From assembly GCA_013138975.1 (NCBI GenBank), contig WTBR01000104.1, forward strand, positions 1-64,000: DNA of 64,000 bases, in the 5' to 3' direction. Within the stretch, counting starts at the first letter, position 1, and the number at the start of each line of letters is the position of its first letter. The translations under genes were made by a program, and so were the position numbers. The DNA is from Bacteroidales bacterium (GTDB taxonomy: Bacteria; Bacteroidota; Bacteroidia; Bacteroidales; UBA12077). Below are positions 35,694 to 45,064 of the stretch, in pieces. The notes under the pieces are model-generated. The model was not told the DNA's origin. It was given only the letters and a program-made list of their open reading frames with translations, and did no database searches.

Positions 35694-36086
35694 ATGGAAT
35701 TCTTATTAAAAAATAAAAAACTTTTTGCATTAACTTTTTGGGTTTGGGTTGTTTTAATTATCTCTTTTTCGATTATTCCTAATGGACCAAAAATGCAGAT
35801 TGAAATAAACGAGAATTCGTATCGATTAGATTATTTTTTACATTTCATGGTTTATTTTAGTTTGGCTATTCTTTATTTATTATGGAAAGCAGACAATTAT
35901 TTCAATGTAATATCAAAACATCTGGTTTACTTTTTAATAGGAGGATTACTATTATCCGGGCTAAGTGAATATGCTCAAACATTTATTCCGGGACGTAGGT
36001 TTAATCCTTTCGATTTTTATTCAAATATGTCAGGTGTTGTTTTAGGTGTTATTGTTCCAAAATTGGTATTAAGTAAAATTGTCTAA
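35694..36086 (+). CDS. VanZ-family membrane protein
   Basis: 130 residues with four hydrophobic segments and the VanZ-like pattern: SFSIIPNG after the first helix, DYFLHFMVYF, and SEYAQTFIPGRRFNPFDFYSN (a conserved Glu and the GR-x-x-D element) before the last helix. Members of the family are small membrane proteins of mostly unknown role; VanZ itself gives low teicoplanin resistance. Its last four bases overlap the stop of the convergent AmrS gene. Confidence 0.85.
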   Translation: MEFLLKNKKLFALTFWVWVVLIISFSIIPNGPKMQIEINENSYRLDYFLHFMVYFSLAILYLLWKADNYFNVISKHLVYFLIGGLLLSGLSEYAQTFIPGRRFNPFDFYSNMSGVVLGVIVPKLVLSKIV

Positions 36087-37222
36087 TTCCAGACTCCTGC
36101 AATATTCTCATTGCAGCTGCTACATTTCCCGTTTACTATATTGTTTTGTAAAATTCTATACCCTTTTCGCTCAATAGCAATCTTTTTGCATTTAGGACAA
36201 AGGGTATTTTGTGCATTGGAGCCGGGAACATTCCCTATATATACATATTTCAACCCTGCGTTCTGTGCTATTTCTCTTGCTTTATTTAATACGCTAACCG
36301 GAGTCATTGGCAAATGTGTAAGTTTGTGTAGAGGAGTAAAACGGCTAAAATGCAAGGGGCAATCTTCAAATCCATTTTTATAGAGCCAAGCACACATGCG
36401 CTTTATCATATCTAAATTATCAGTCCATTCCGGAACAATCAAGTTTGTAATTTCCAACCACACACCTTCATCTTTTAATATCTTTAATGTATCCAAAACA
36501 GCTTGCAATTTTCCTGCATTTAAACGGGCATAAATTTCATCATCGAAACTTTTCAGATCAATATTAGCGGCATCAATAAATTTAGCTACTTCTCGTAAGG
36601 GTTTCTCGTTTATATATCCGGCAGAAACCATTACATTTTTTATACCTTGTTCATGTGCAATTTTAGATGAATCTAAGAAATACTCATAAAAAGCAATGGG
36701 TTCTGAATAAGTATATGCAATGGATTTGCACTCATATCGTTTTGCCTGCTTGTAAACTTCGGGCGGCATTAAATCATAATTACGGGTTTCTTTAGGACCT
36801 ACCTGAGAAATTTGCCAATTCTGGCAATTCAGACAAGCTAAATTACATCCCGCTACTGCTATTGAAAAAGCTTTGCTCTCAGGTAAAAAATGATATAGTG
36901 GCTTTTTCTCTATTGGATCAACATTTATTGAGCAAGGATTTCCATAAGCAATCGAATATATTTTCCCTTTAATATTAATTCTTGAATGGCAATCACCTAG
37001 TTCATTTTCCTTTATAATACAATCATTCGGGCAGATAAGGCATTTTACACCTCGTGGTGTATCAATATAGTATTTCGATAATTTACTCCATTTCCATAAT
37101 TCGTCTGTTTTTACAGAAAAACCTTTGGTAATAGCATGAACTTTCCCTCCTCCTACTACACAAGCACAAGAACCCAAAAAACTATATTTTAAGAATTCAC
37201 GTTTACTGATTCTCCTTTTCAT
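36083..37222 (-). CDS. amrS: AmmeMemoRadiSam system radical SAM enzyme with Tat-like signal
   Basis: 379 residues. Radical SAM motif CxxxCxxC at Cys126, Cys130 and Cys133 (AGCNLACLNC); an N-terminal cysteine set (Cys61, 64, 68, 78) and a C-terminal zinc ribbon (Cys342, 345, 367, 370) complete the AmrS layout. The N-terminus, MKRRISKREFLKYSFLGSCA, looks like a twin-arginine export signal (S-K-R-x-F-L-K with a basic start and a hydrophobic core), also with a lipobox-like LGSC. An exported radical SAM enzyme would be unusual because SAM and reductant are cytoplasmic. It lies with the AmrB-AmrA fusion and a membrane methyltransferase-like protein on one strand. Confidence 0.88.
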   Translation of the reverse strand: MKRRISKREFLKYSFLGSCACVVGGGKVHAITKGFSVKTDELWKWSKLSKYYIDTPRGVKCLICPNDCIIKENELGDCHSRINIKGKIYSIAYGNPCSINVDPIEKKPLYHFLPESKAFSIAVAGCNLACLNCQNWQISQVGPKETRNYDLMPPEVYKQAKRYECKSIAYTYSEPIAFYEYFLDSSKIAHEQGIKNVMVSAGYINEKPLREVAKFIDAANIDLKSFDDEIYARLNAGKLQAVLDTLKILKDEGVWLEITNLIVPEWTDNLDMIKRMCAWLYKNGFEDCPLHFSRFTPLHKLTHLPMTPVSVLNKAREIAQNAGLKYVYIGNVPGSNAQNTLCPKCKKIAIERKGYRILQNNIVNGKCSSCNENIAGVWN

Positions 37223-37287
37223 AATTATAAAACGATTAAGAAATCAATCTATTTTCAAATTTAAAGGTGAATAAAACCAATTGCAAA

Positions 37288-39414
37288 TTATTTCTCCCCA
37301 ATCATTATACTAAGTATTAAATTAAAAATCCCGATTATTATAATTGACCACCCAAAACCCAACAGCGGAATTAAATATATGGTAAATAATAAAGCTCCGG
37401 TTGCTGATCCCAACAGATCTAATCCATATGCATTCGAAGAAATGATTCCATAATCATTATTTGATATTTTGCTTGCTACAGAAAATACAGCTCCGGTTAA
37501 TGAAGAAATAACTAAAAGTAGAATTATAAATATTACAAAAATCAAAATATCATGAAACCCAAAACTCTCTAATAATAAAAACATTAAGGGTAATACAAAA
37601 GCAAAGATTGCTATTGCTAATTGTAATTTACTAAACAGTTTTTTATCAATGCTTTCGAAATACTTAGGAATATAATACGAACCAAATGCTAATCCACCCA
37701 TGAAGATCATTATAAAAATTCCTGCCACAGCATATACATAGCCAAAAACAACTTGAAATACTAACATTAAAATGATTTCAATTGTAGCTCCGGCAAAACC
37801 GGCAGCAAAAACTCCTTTATATATTATTCCCGATTTTATAAAAAAGAATCCCGAGAAAAGCAAAATTATTAAAGCCGGAATCCAATATTGCATATCAAAT
37901 TGGCTCATCCAAAGTTTAATTTGACTTTGATAAAATACTGGACTAAAATCTTTATTTATTGGGGCATCCGTATCAAGCTGACTAATCAATTGCTCACCTC
38001 TGAATTGTATTAAGTCATCATCGAAATAATATGAATTTATATAATCTGTAGAGATGTTTTTTTCTTCCACTTTTTCAGCAATCTTATACGATATTAATCC
38101 ATTTGATGCCAATAAAAAATCTTTGCCAAGGGGTAAAATAATTACATTTTTAAACTCTGATTTTAAAGTTGAATAAATAATAGATAAAAGCCTCTTTGTT
38201 TCATCGCTCATATAATTTGCACTGGATGGAATTGATAAAGAAATAACGGCATTAGTACTTAAGTTCCTTTTTAATAATTGTAAGAAATCCTGTGTATAAA
38301 ACCTGTTTAGCTGGATGGTAGATGGCTTGGGTAAATTAATCAATACAACATCATATTTCTTATTGTTCTTTTGTAAAAATCGTCTGGCATCTTTCTCTAT
38401 TACATTTAGCATGTTGTAAGAATCTATATTAAAATTCTTTTGAGCTATTTTTATTATTTCAGGATTTACATCCACATAATCTATAGATTTTACGGGATAT
38501 TTAATAATCTCATCCATGATTCCGGAAATAATGCCAGAAAATACAAGCACATTTTCAGGGTTTAGATGTTGTACCATTGCCATATGTACAGATTCTTCCC
38601 TTGAAACAACATCGCCGGAAGATGCCAATAAAATATTATTTTCATAATAATTTATTTGTTCATCCTGTTGTGTTATCACAAAAATACCGAAAGGTGAATC
38701 ACTGGAATATGTTATTGTTTGGTTCGAAAAAGCTATCTCCCTGACTTTTTGATCCAAGTTATTTTCTAAAAATAAAAAGATAAAGCCCAGAGTCATAAAA
38801 ACAAACAGCCCGGAAGTAAAATAGTAATTTGCTTTAATACTCATTATGGTTGTTAATATGGCCAGTAAAAGCATTGTTAGAAATAAGCTCTGAAAAGTTG
38901 AAAAAACCCAGATCAATAAAAAATTTAAAATAATTCCGCCAATTAAACTTCCTAGTGATTCCCATGCATATACATCGCCTATTTTATTCTCTTTCGTTCT
39001 GAATGATTCTTCCTTAGCAAAAAGAGTAAATAGCATTCCTGAAATAATACAAAATGGACTTAAGACTATAAGTGAATAATAAAATACATGAATAATTCCT
39101 GCCATTATTCCTGGTGGAAAAAACATGTGCCAACAAAAATGTAAAGCTAAAACAGTTATGCTTGGCAGAAATGCCAATAAACCCAAAAGAACCAAAATCC
39201 AATGAATCCTATTTTTATTAGTTCCTATAAATCTACCGAGATATGCTCCCAAACCACTAATTAACATCCAGTTTGCAAGAATAATCCCAATAACTAACTC
39301 ATTTCCATTAAAAAAAGTAAGAAACTCCCGCAACAAAATTATCTGTGTTACTAAAGCAACAAAACCCAGCAAAATAACGCCGGGTTTTGTAAGTTTTATA
39401 TTCGATTTTGTCAT
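37288..39414 (-). CDS. Spermidine synthase-like protein between two membrane domains
   Basis: 708 residues. About seven hydrophobic segments, then a soluble spermidine-synthase/methyltransferase-type Rossmann domain (about residues 235-440), then six or so more segments. The Rossmann part shows VDVNPEIIKIAQ (the acidic loop after strand 2), EKDARRFL and DVVLINLPKPSTIQLNRFYTQDF. The glycine-rich GGGDG loop of aminopropyltransferases is replaced by FSGIISG, so the normal substrate site may be altered. It is the middle gene between the AmrB-AmrA fusion and AmrS, 65 bases from AmrS, suggesting a shared pathway. Function unknown. Confidence 0.8.
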   Translation of the reverse strand: MTKSNIKLTKPGVILLGFVALVTQIILLREFLTFFNGNELVIGIILANWMLISGLGAYLGRFIGTNKNRIHWILVLLGLLAFLPSITVLALHFCWHMFFPPGIMAGIIHVFYYSLIVLSPFCIISGMLFTLFAKEESFRTKENKIGDVYAWESLGSLIGGIILNFLLIWVFSTFQSLFLTMLLLAILTTIMSIKANYYFTSGLFVFMTLGFIFLFLENNLDQKVREIAFSNQTITYSSDSPFGIFVITQQDEQINYYENNILLASSGDVVSREESVHMAMVQHLNPENVLVFSGIISGIMDEIIKYPVKSIDYVDVNPEIIKIAQKNFNIDSYNMLNVIEKDARRFLQKNNKKYDVVLINLPKPSTIQLNRFYTQDFLQLLKRNLSTNAVISLSIPSSANYMSDETKRLLSIIYSTLKSEFKNVIILPLGKDFLLASNGLISYKIAEKVEEKNISTDYINSYYFDDDLIQFRGEQLISQLDTDAPINKDFSPVFYQSQIKLWMSQFDMQYWIPALIILLFSGFFFIKSGIIYKGVFAAGFAGATIEIILMLVFQVVFGYVYAVAGIFIMIFMGGLAFGSYYIPKYFESIDKKLFSKLQLAIAIFAFVLPLMFLLLESFGFHDILIFVIFIILLLVISSLTGAVFSVASKISNNDYGIISSNAYGLDLLGSATGALLFTIYLIPLLGFGWSIIIIGIFNLILSIMIGEK

Positions 39415-39528
39415 TCTTTATTTAATCATTAAAACGGATATAGAAAACACATTCATTCTACTCTATTTATAAATATATTAGGAACCAGATTCTTGTAATT
39501 GATTAAAATTCATTTGTAATCATATTTT

Positions 39529-41052
39529 TTATTCGTTTTCGCCAAAAACAATTGCTTCATAAGTATAAATATCCGCATCTTTCCATCCATCCCAACCAAT
39601 TCCCACCTTGTTTTTGGCACAATAACCAAGAAACTCTTCTTTTGTCCATCCCGATTCAGTTGCTACTTGTGGTAAAAATGTGCCTGAAGAAAATCCTTTT
39701 TTAATGTAAATCCCATGTCTGCCGATTTCAATTTCATCAATCGAATCTATTTTTTGTAAAGGAGTTAATACCGATATTTCCAAATCTATTTTATTCAATT
39801 CATCTTTTTTTACCACAGAAAATCTTGAATCTTCGGTTGCGGCAGCAATTGCCATTCTTTGTACAATAATATATAAAGGCTCATTCGCAACAAACCGCCC
39901 TATACAACCGCGTAAAGCTCCATCCTTATGCAGGGTTACAAATGCTCCGCAATCCTCCTCCATAGTACAAGTTAGTTCCGATTTTTCAATTTTTAATAAT
40001 TTACCTGTAGCTAAATACTCATTAATTGTAGATCTGGCTATTTTTAAAAGTTTTTCCTTTTCCTGAATTGTTAATTTAAATTGATTTTCTGACATATTTA
40101 TTTTTTTCTTTGTAAAAACCATTGAATGATACCCTACTACACGACTTTTATCTCCTATTTCATCACCGGAATTTTGATAATCAACAGGAATAACTTGAAT
40201 TGATTGATCTTTTTCGGTAATGTTTAGCAATGTTAAAACAGCCGGCCAACCACATAAACTTGTTACCAGATTTTCAATATTAGCCGAAGCATTTTCATTT
40301 ATTACTGTAACAACATTTTTTACCGAATTCGTTAAAATTGCATCTCCTGTTTTTTTATCAACGATTTTTGCATCTTCATAATTTGTATAATGTGAAAAAT
40401 CGGTACTTATGATAAACAGGCTTTTCTCATTGAGAAATGGAGATAATACTTTTGCTATTTCTTTAACTTCGCCCAAAGTTTGTGAACCTGTTACGATTGG
40501 CACAATCTGAAAATCTTTATTCATTATATATTGGAGATAAGGTAACTGAACCTCTAAACTATGCTCCTCTTTATGTGCTTCAGAGTTAAAAACAAAAATC
40601 TCATTTTTACTTATGAGTTCATTGGCCAATTCTGTATTAACCTTTACCTTCCCTAATGGTGTTATATAATCGCCTTGATTGTAGATTGATGCTCCTTTAA
40701 ATAATACTCTATGACTTGCAGTAATAATAAAAATATTTTCATATTCCCTATCAGGGTCAATCTGATTATAACTTGATGCAGCAACTTTTCCAGAATATAT
40801 ATAAGCTGCATGTGGTGCTATAATTGCTAACACTTCATTATAAGTTTTAACACGTTCAGCACTGGCAAAAAGAGATTCTAACTGAGATTTTAACGCCTCT
40901 GAAGAGTCTGGATAAAACGAACCTGCAACTACCGATTCTCTATCTATACAAACCTTTGGCTCTAGTTCATCATTTTGCGATTTACAATCAATTACCAAAA
41001 TCGTAAAAAGTAAAATTGTCAAACATCTAAATATATGATCTAAGGTTTTCAT
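39529..41052 (-). CDS. AmrB-AmrA (MEMO1-AMMECR1) fusion, exported
   Basis: 507 residues in two domains after an N-terminal export signal (hydrophobic 10-22, Cys23 in a non-standard VIDC lipobox). Residues about 38-315 are the MEMO1/AmrB domain with the metal-site candidates His81 (PHAAYIYSG), His114 (TASHR) and Cys267 (SLCGWP). Residues about 330-505 are AMMECR1/AmrA with the signature LRGCIG (390-395). Both are parts of the AmmeMemoRadiSam system, whose biochemical reaction is unsettled. It is the first gene of the set on this strand. The signal peptide implies action outside the cytoplasm. Confidence 0.88.
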   Translation of the reverse strand: MKTLDHIFRCLTILLFTILVIDCKSQNDELEPKVCIDRESVVAGSFYPDSSEALKSQLESLFASAERVKTYNEVLAIIAPHAAYIYSGKVAASSYNQIDPDREYENIFIITASHRVLFKGASIYNQGDYITPLGKVKVNTELANELISKNEIFVFNSEAHKEEHSLEVQLPYLQYIMNKDFQIVPIVTGSQTLGEVKEIAKVLSPFLNEKSLFIISTDFSHYTNYEDAKIVDKKTGDAILTNSVKNVVTVINENASANIENLVTSLCGWPAVLTLLNITEKDQSIQVIPVDYQNSGDEIGDKSRVVGYHSMVFTKKKINMSENQFKLTIQEKEKLLKIARSTINEYLATGKLLKIEKSELTCTMEEDCGAFVTLHKDGALRGCIGRFVANEPLYIIVQRMAIAAATEDSRFSVVKKDELNKIDLEISVLTPLQKIDSIDEIEIGRHGIYIKKGFSSGTFLPQVATESGWTKEEFLGYCAKNKVGIGWDGWKDADIYTYEAIVFGENE

Positions 41053-41183
41053 TAAATTGCCATTTTAGCTAAGTTATAAAATTTGATTCCTATTATCAAT
41101 ATCTTTTAAATATTTGTGATTGTGCTTTAACCGTTTTACACCTTAATATATAAGCCATTTCTAAAGTTCATATCTATTTTTAG

Positions 41184-41191
41184 TATTTTTG
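41184..41191 (+). promoter_or_regulatory. -7 box almost touching the glycosyltransferase start
   Basis: TATTTTTG ends six bases before ATG 41198. If it acts as a Bacteroidota -7 element, transcription starts at or next to the ATG, i.e. a leaderless mRNA. Confidence 0.45.
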
Positions 41192-41197
41192 CTTCAT

Positions 41198-42322
41198 ATG
41201 ATCACTATCGAATATGCAGTTTATTCAATAATTGGAATATATACATGTACTATTTTTCTTTACACTTGTGGTTGGTTAAGGTTAAAAACAATTAATACTC
41301 CAGCAGATGTAATTAACAATAATATAAGCATTGTTATTGCATGTAGAAATGAAGAACAAAACATTTCGACACTTTTAATAGCTCTTATTAATCAGACTTA
41401 TAACAAAGAAAATACTGAGATAGTAATTGTAGACGACAATTCTGAAGATGATACAATAAAAATTATTGATAACTATAAAGAGAAATATGAGTTCATAAAA
41501 CTTTTTAAGTTGCCAGAAGCCAAAACAGGTAAAAAAGAAGCTATAGCCTTTGGAATTAAAAACTCACAATCGGAAATTATAATTACCACTGATGCCGACT
41601 GCACAATGGAAAATGATTGGTTATATACTATGATCAATTATTATTATCAATTTAAACCTAAATTATTAGTTGGCCCTGTGACCTTCAAAAATGAGAAAAA
41701 TATTTTTAGTCAATTGCAAGCTTTAGAATTTTTAAGTCTGGTTGGATCAGGGGCTGGAGCCATCGGAATTAATCGTGCTATAATGAGTAATGGAGCAAAT
41801 CTCTTATTTGAGAAATCTGCATTTTTAGACTCTAATCTTCATTACAATTACACTTCAGGCGATGATGTTTTTTTAATGTTGCATGTTAAAAAGAAATATA
41901 AAAAGGCTATTCAATTTATAAAATCGAAAAATGCAATAGTTTATACCAAGGCTGAAAAATCTATTCGGATTTTTTTTAATCAAAGAGTACGATGGACTTC
42001 AAAAAGTAAAGCATATCGTGATTTTGATATCATTTTTACAGCAATTATTGTTACACTAACAAATTTAGCATTAGTATTTAGTTTATCTTTTTCGATTTGG
42101 AACTTTACCTTTTTCCGTACTTTTTTAATACTATTTATTTTAAAGTCTATTTTCGATTTAAGTATTCTCATTCCTGTTTCAAAATTTTTTCATCAACAAA
42201 AATTACTGTGGTTATTTCTCCCCTTGCAAATTATATATCCTGTTTACATTATTCTTACAGTAATTTTTGGATTAATAGGAAATTTTAACTGGAAGGGACG
42301 AAATTTTAAAGAAAAAGGATAA
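41198..42322 (+). CDS. Membrane glycosyltransferase family 2
   Basis: 374 residues: one N-terminal helix, a GT-A domain (about 45-250) with IVIACRNEEQNIS, IVIVDDNSEDDT, the metal-binding TDADC, and QRVRW (Q/RxxRW type) near 255, then three C-terminal helices. This is the architecture of processive or lipid-linked GT2 enzymes that transfer sugars at the membrane. Acceptor unknown. The TTG at 41189 that opens the frame lies in the promoter box, so ATG 41198 is used. The OppC-type permease follows after 12 bases. Confidence 0.88.
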   Translation: MITIEYAVYSIIGIYTCTIFLYTCGWLRLKTINTPADVINNNISIVIACRNEEQNISTLLIALINQTYNKENTEIVIVDDNSEDDTIKIIDNYKEKYEFIKLFKLPEAKTGKKEAIAFGIKNSQSEIIITTDADCTMENDWLYTMINYYYQFKPKLLVGPVTFKNEKNIFSQLQALEFLSLVGSGAGAIGINRAIMSNGANLLFEKSAFLDSNLHYNYTSGDDVFLMLHVKKKYKKAIQFIKSKNAIVYTKAEKSIRIFFNQRVRWTSKSKAYRDFDIIFTAIIVTLTNLALVFSLSFSIWNFTFFRTFLILFILKSIFDLSILIPVSKFFHQQKLLWLFLPLQIIYPVYIILTVIFGLIGNFNWKGRNFKEKG

Positions 42323-42334
42323 TTTTGACTAAGT

Positions 42335-43555
42335 ATGATATTTCGAAAATCTAAAACAGAAATTACCGGTTCGCTTAATTATCTCGCTTGGCAACGATTT
42401 AAAAACAATAAGCTGTCCTTACTAGGATTGCTTGTTATACTTGTGACAGTAATTATTGGAATTCTTGGATATTTAATAACTCCCGACAAAACCAGCTTTG
42501 CAAATACTCAAATCCTAGAAATATCAACTAAAAAACCGGGTTTTAAATGTGAAATGTTAAAAATCCGAAAAAATGAAATTAATAATGAGATCGGAATATT
42601 AAAAAAAATGATTTCTGGGAAAGTAGATGAATTCACTTATATCCCGATTAATAACTTTCGATTCGAAAATAATAAATTAATCCTGAAAGAGTTTAATGAC
42701 ATTGCAAATGAAGAAGCTATATACAGAGAATTAAATCCGATTGACGTTATATTTAAAGTTCAATATGGATCAAAAACTTATTACTCAAACTCTATATTTC
42801 AATTCACAGATATTGAGGGTGTTAACAATACCATTTCTCTTCAACAAGTAAAAGATATTATTACAACAAAACATATTATAACAAGGTTTTTTATTTTCGG
42901 AACCGATCGTTTTGGGAGAGATTTATTTAGTCGATTATTAATTGGCACTCGAATTTCCCTTTCTGTTGGGTTAATTTCTGTATTTATTTCATTATTAATA
43001 GGTATAACCTTAGGTGCTTTAGCTGGCTTTTATAAAGGAAAAATCGACGATATAATTATGTGGCTTATAAATGTTATTTGGTCAATCCCTACTTTACTAA
43101 TGGTAATAGCCATTACAATGGTTATTGGAAAAGGATTCTGGCAAATATTTATTGCAGTTGGTTTAACTATGTGGGTTGAAGTCGCAAGAGTTGTTCGCGG
43201 ACAAGTACTAAGTGTGCGTGAAAAAGAATATGTTGAAGCTGCCCGAGCTTTAGGCTTTGGTGATATCAGAATAATATTTCGTCATATATTGCCAAATATA
43301 ATGAGTCCGGTAATTATAATATCTGCTGCAAATTTTGCAACAGCAATTCTACTTGAAGCCGGATTAAGTTTTTTAGGTATTGGCGTACAACCTCCAATAC
43401 CATCATGGGGTACAATGATTAAAGAACATTACGGATACATTATAATGGATAAAGCATATTTGGCAATTATTCCAGGTATTGCAATTATGATTATGGTACT
43501 ATCTTTTACTTTAATTGGGAATGGCTTACGCGATGCCTTAGACTCAAAATCCTAA
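42335..43555 (+). CDS. OppC/DppC-type ABC permease with large periplasmic insert
   Basis: 406 residues. The core is a dipeptide/oligopeptide permease: FGTDRFGRDLFSRLL, the EAA loop (EAARALGFGDIRIIFRHILPN, in two blocks) and LLEAGLSFLGIGVQPPIPSWG at the end. Between the first helix (about 25-45) and the core there are about 135 extra residues, rich in Lys/Asn and with no recognised fold, likely periplasmic. There is no OppB, ATPase or binding protein beside it, so it must work with partners elsewhere. Confidence 0.88.
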   Translation: MIFRKSKTEITGSLNYLAWQRFKNNKLSLLGLLVILVTVIIGILGYLITPDKTSFANTQILEISTKKPGFKCEMLKIRKNEINNEIGILKKMISGKVDEFTYIPINNFRFENNKLILKEFNDIANEEAIYRELNPIDVIFKVQYGSKTYYSNSIFQFTDIEGVNNTISLQQVKDIITTKHIITRFFIFGTDRFGRDLFSRLLIGTRISLSVGLISVFISLLIGITLGALAGFYKGKIDDIIMWLINVIWSIPTLLMVIAITMVIGKGFWQIFIAVGLTMWVEVARVVRGQVLSVREKEYVEAARALGFGDIRIIFRHILPNIMSPVIIISAANFATAILLEAGLSFLGIGVQPPIPSWGTMIKEHYGYIIMDKAYLAIIPGIAIMIMVLSFTLIGNGLRDALDSKS

Positions 43556-43677
43556 AATTCCTCAATACATTTCTTTGATCCCTTTGTTTTTTTTAGTATA
43601 TTAGTAATAAATAACTTATAAACATTCCCTCGGATATTTTGTTATATAAAAAAACAACAAACTAACATCCAGAGATT

Positions 43678-44181
43678 ATGGTGGAAAATTTAAGAAGTTC
43701 TATTGAAGTCTTAAGACAAAGAGTTAGATCCAATTTAGATCTTTTGCATCAAAACGAAAAAAAAATTAAGGAAATTCTTAAAGAGCCTATTTCGGAAAAT
43801 AGATCTGAAAAACTTAATAAAAGATTCAATTGTAATAAGAAGGTATTAAAAGAAAATAATGATGCAATAATGCTTCAAAAAGAAATGTTGGCTTTTATTG
43901 AAAATTATAATACTGAAGCTAATAAATCTCCAAAAGAATTGACCTCTAATGAAAAAAGTACACAGATAGTTAAAACAGAAAATAAGAAGCTTGAAATTAA
44001 GAAAGAAGATTATTTAGATCTAACCATTAATGGAGCACTAGATTTTGACATACACCATCCCTATTTTACAGACAAAAAATTTTTTAATGAATTACTGAAC
44101 CATTTTTCTGAAATTGAAGACTATGAAACTTGCTCCAAACTAACAAAGAAAATCAAAGAAAATAATATCTCTGAATATTAA
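43678..44181 (+). CDS. Coiled-coil protein of unknown function
   Basis: 167 residues, hydrophilic, no signal peptide or membrane segment. Residues about 1-80 form heptad-like coiled coil (LRSSIEVLRQRVRSNLDLLHQ, NEKKIKEIL and similar), followed by a Lys/Ser/Glu-rich linker and a small C-terminal region with HHPYFTDKKFFNELLNHFSEIED. No family recognised. It stands alone between the permease and the convergent ABC exporter. Confidence 0.75.
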   Translation: MVENLRSSIEVLRQRVRSNLDLLHQNEKKIKEILKEPISENRSEKLNKRFNCNKKVLKENNDAIMLQKEMLAFIENYNTEANKSPKELTSNEKSTQIVKTENKKLEIKKEDYLDLTINGALDFDIHHPYFTDKKFFNELLNHFSEIEDYETCSKLTKKIKENNISEY

Positions 44182-44228
44182 TTATTTAAATCAATAATCT
44201 AGTACACTAATCTCAGAGCTTACCTTTT

Positions 44229-45053
44229 CTATAGATTTCGTTTATTCATTAATACATATATTAATGCAATAAAAAAACCAATATAACCTATCGATATAAA
44301 TACAGTAATACCTAAAGGAAGATCTTCCGGTAACAATCCAATCTCACTAAAATCCAACAAACTTGCTCCTGAATCTGATGTATATGATTTCTCTGAGGCG
44401 ATTGTAAGAAATTCAGGTTTTGGAGTCAAATTTGAAATAATTTTTAACGGAAAAAAGCTCCTACTTGCTGATGGAAAAAACAATCTTAAAATACCTTCAA
44501 CAGGGAAATACACTAAAAACAAAATAATTGATAAGCCATTATTCCTGAAAACTACAGCAAAAAGTAATCCCAGCGTCATATATCCAACAGCCTGAATAAA
44601 ATACACTAAAATTAAATGAGAGCTTTCTATCATCTTACTAAAAGATATCTCATCAGATTTTAAAAATCCAAAAATCAATACGGCTAATAAAACCATTAAG
44701 AATGTATAAATTGCTATCGAAAAAATAAGAATCAATTTTCCCTTTACAAGATCATTCCTACTTAATCCATCAATAACATTTTGCCGAAAAGTTTTATACG
44801 TAAATTCATTCCCAACTAAAGTTATTAATACAATAGTTAAGAAAATATTAAACCAACTAGCAACCCAAGGGAAGAATTTCCAAATATTAGGAAACTCATA
44901 CAATCCCTTAATTGAAAATCCCGGTATAGTAATATGTTGTCTTGAAACAATTAAAATGACTAAAAAGAAAAGCAGAAAATGAATAATCATTAACGTTTTA
45001 AATGCAGGATATGATAATGCTTTTATTTTCTCTATATTAAACAGTTTTCTCAT
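44229..45053 (-). CDS. ABC-2 type exporter permease
   Basis: 274 residues with six hydrophobic segments and the ABC-2 permease pattern (a long first loop with VGNEFTYKTFRQNVIDGLSR, typical of natA/bacitracin-exporter-like permeases). It lies 11 bases after the ATP-binding gene, with which it forms a complete exporter. Substrate unknown. Confidence 0.88.
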   Translation of the reverse strand: MRKLFNIEKIKALSYPAFKTLMIIHFLLFFLVILIVSRQHITIPGFSIKGLYEFPNIWKFFPWVASWFNIFLTIVLITLVGNEFTYKTFRQNVIDGLSRNDLVKGKLILIFSIAIYTFLMVLLAVLIFGFLKSDEISFSKMIESSHLILVYFIQAVGYMTLGLLFAVVFRNNGLSIILFLVYFPVEGILRLFFPSASRSFFPLKIISNLTPKPEFLTIASEKSYTSDSGASLLDFSEIGLLPEDLPLGITVFISIGYIGFFIALIYVLMNKRNL

Positions 45054-45064
45054 CTATTTAAATT

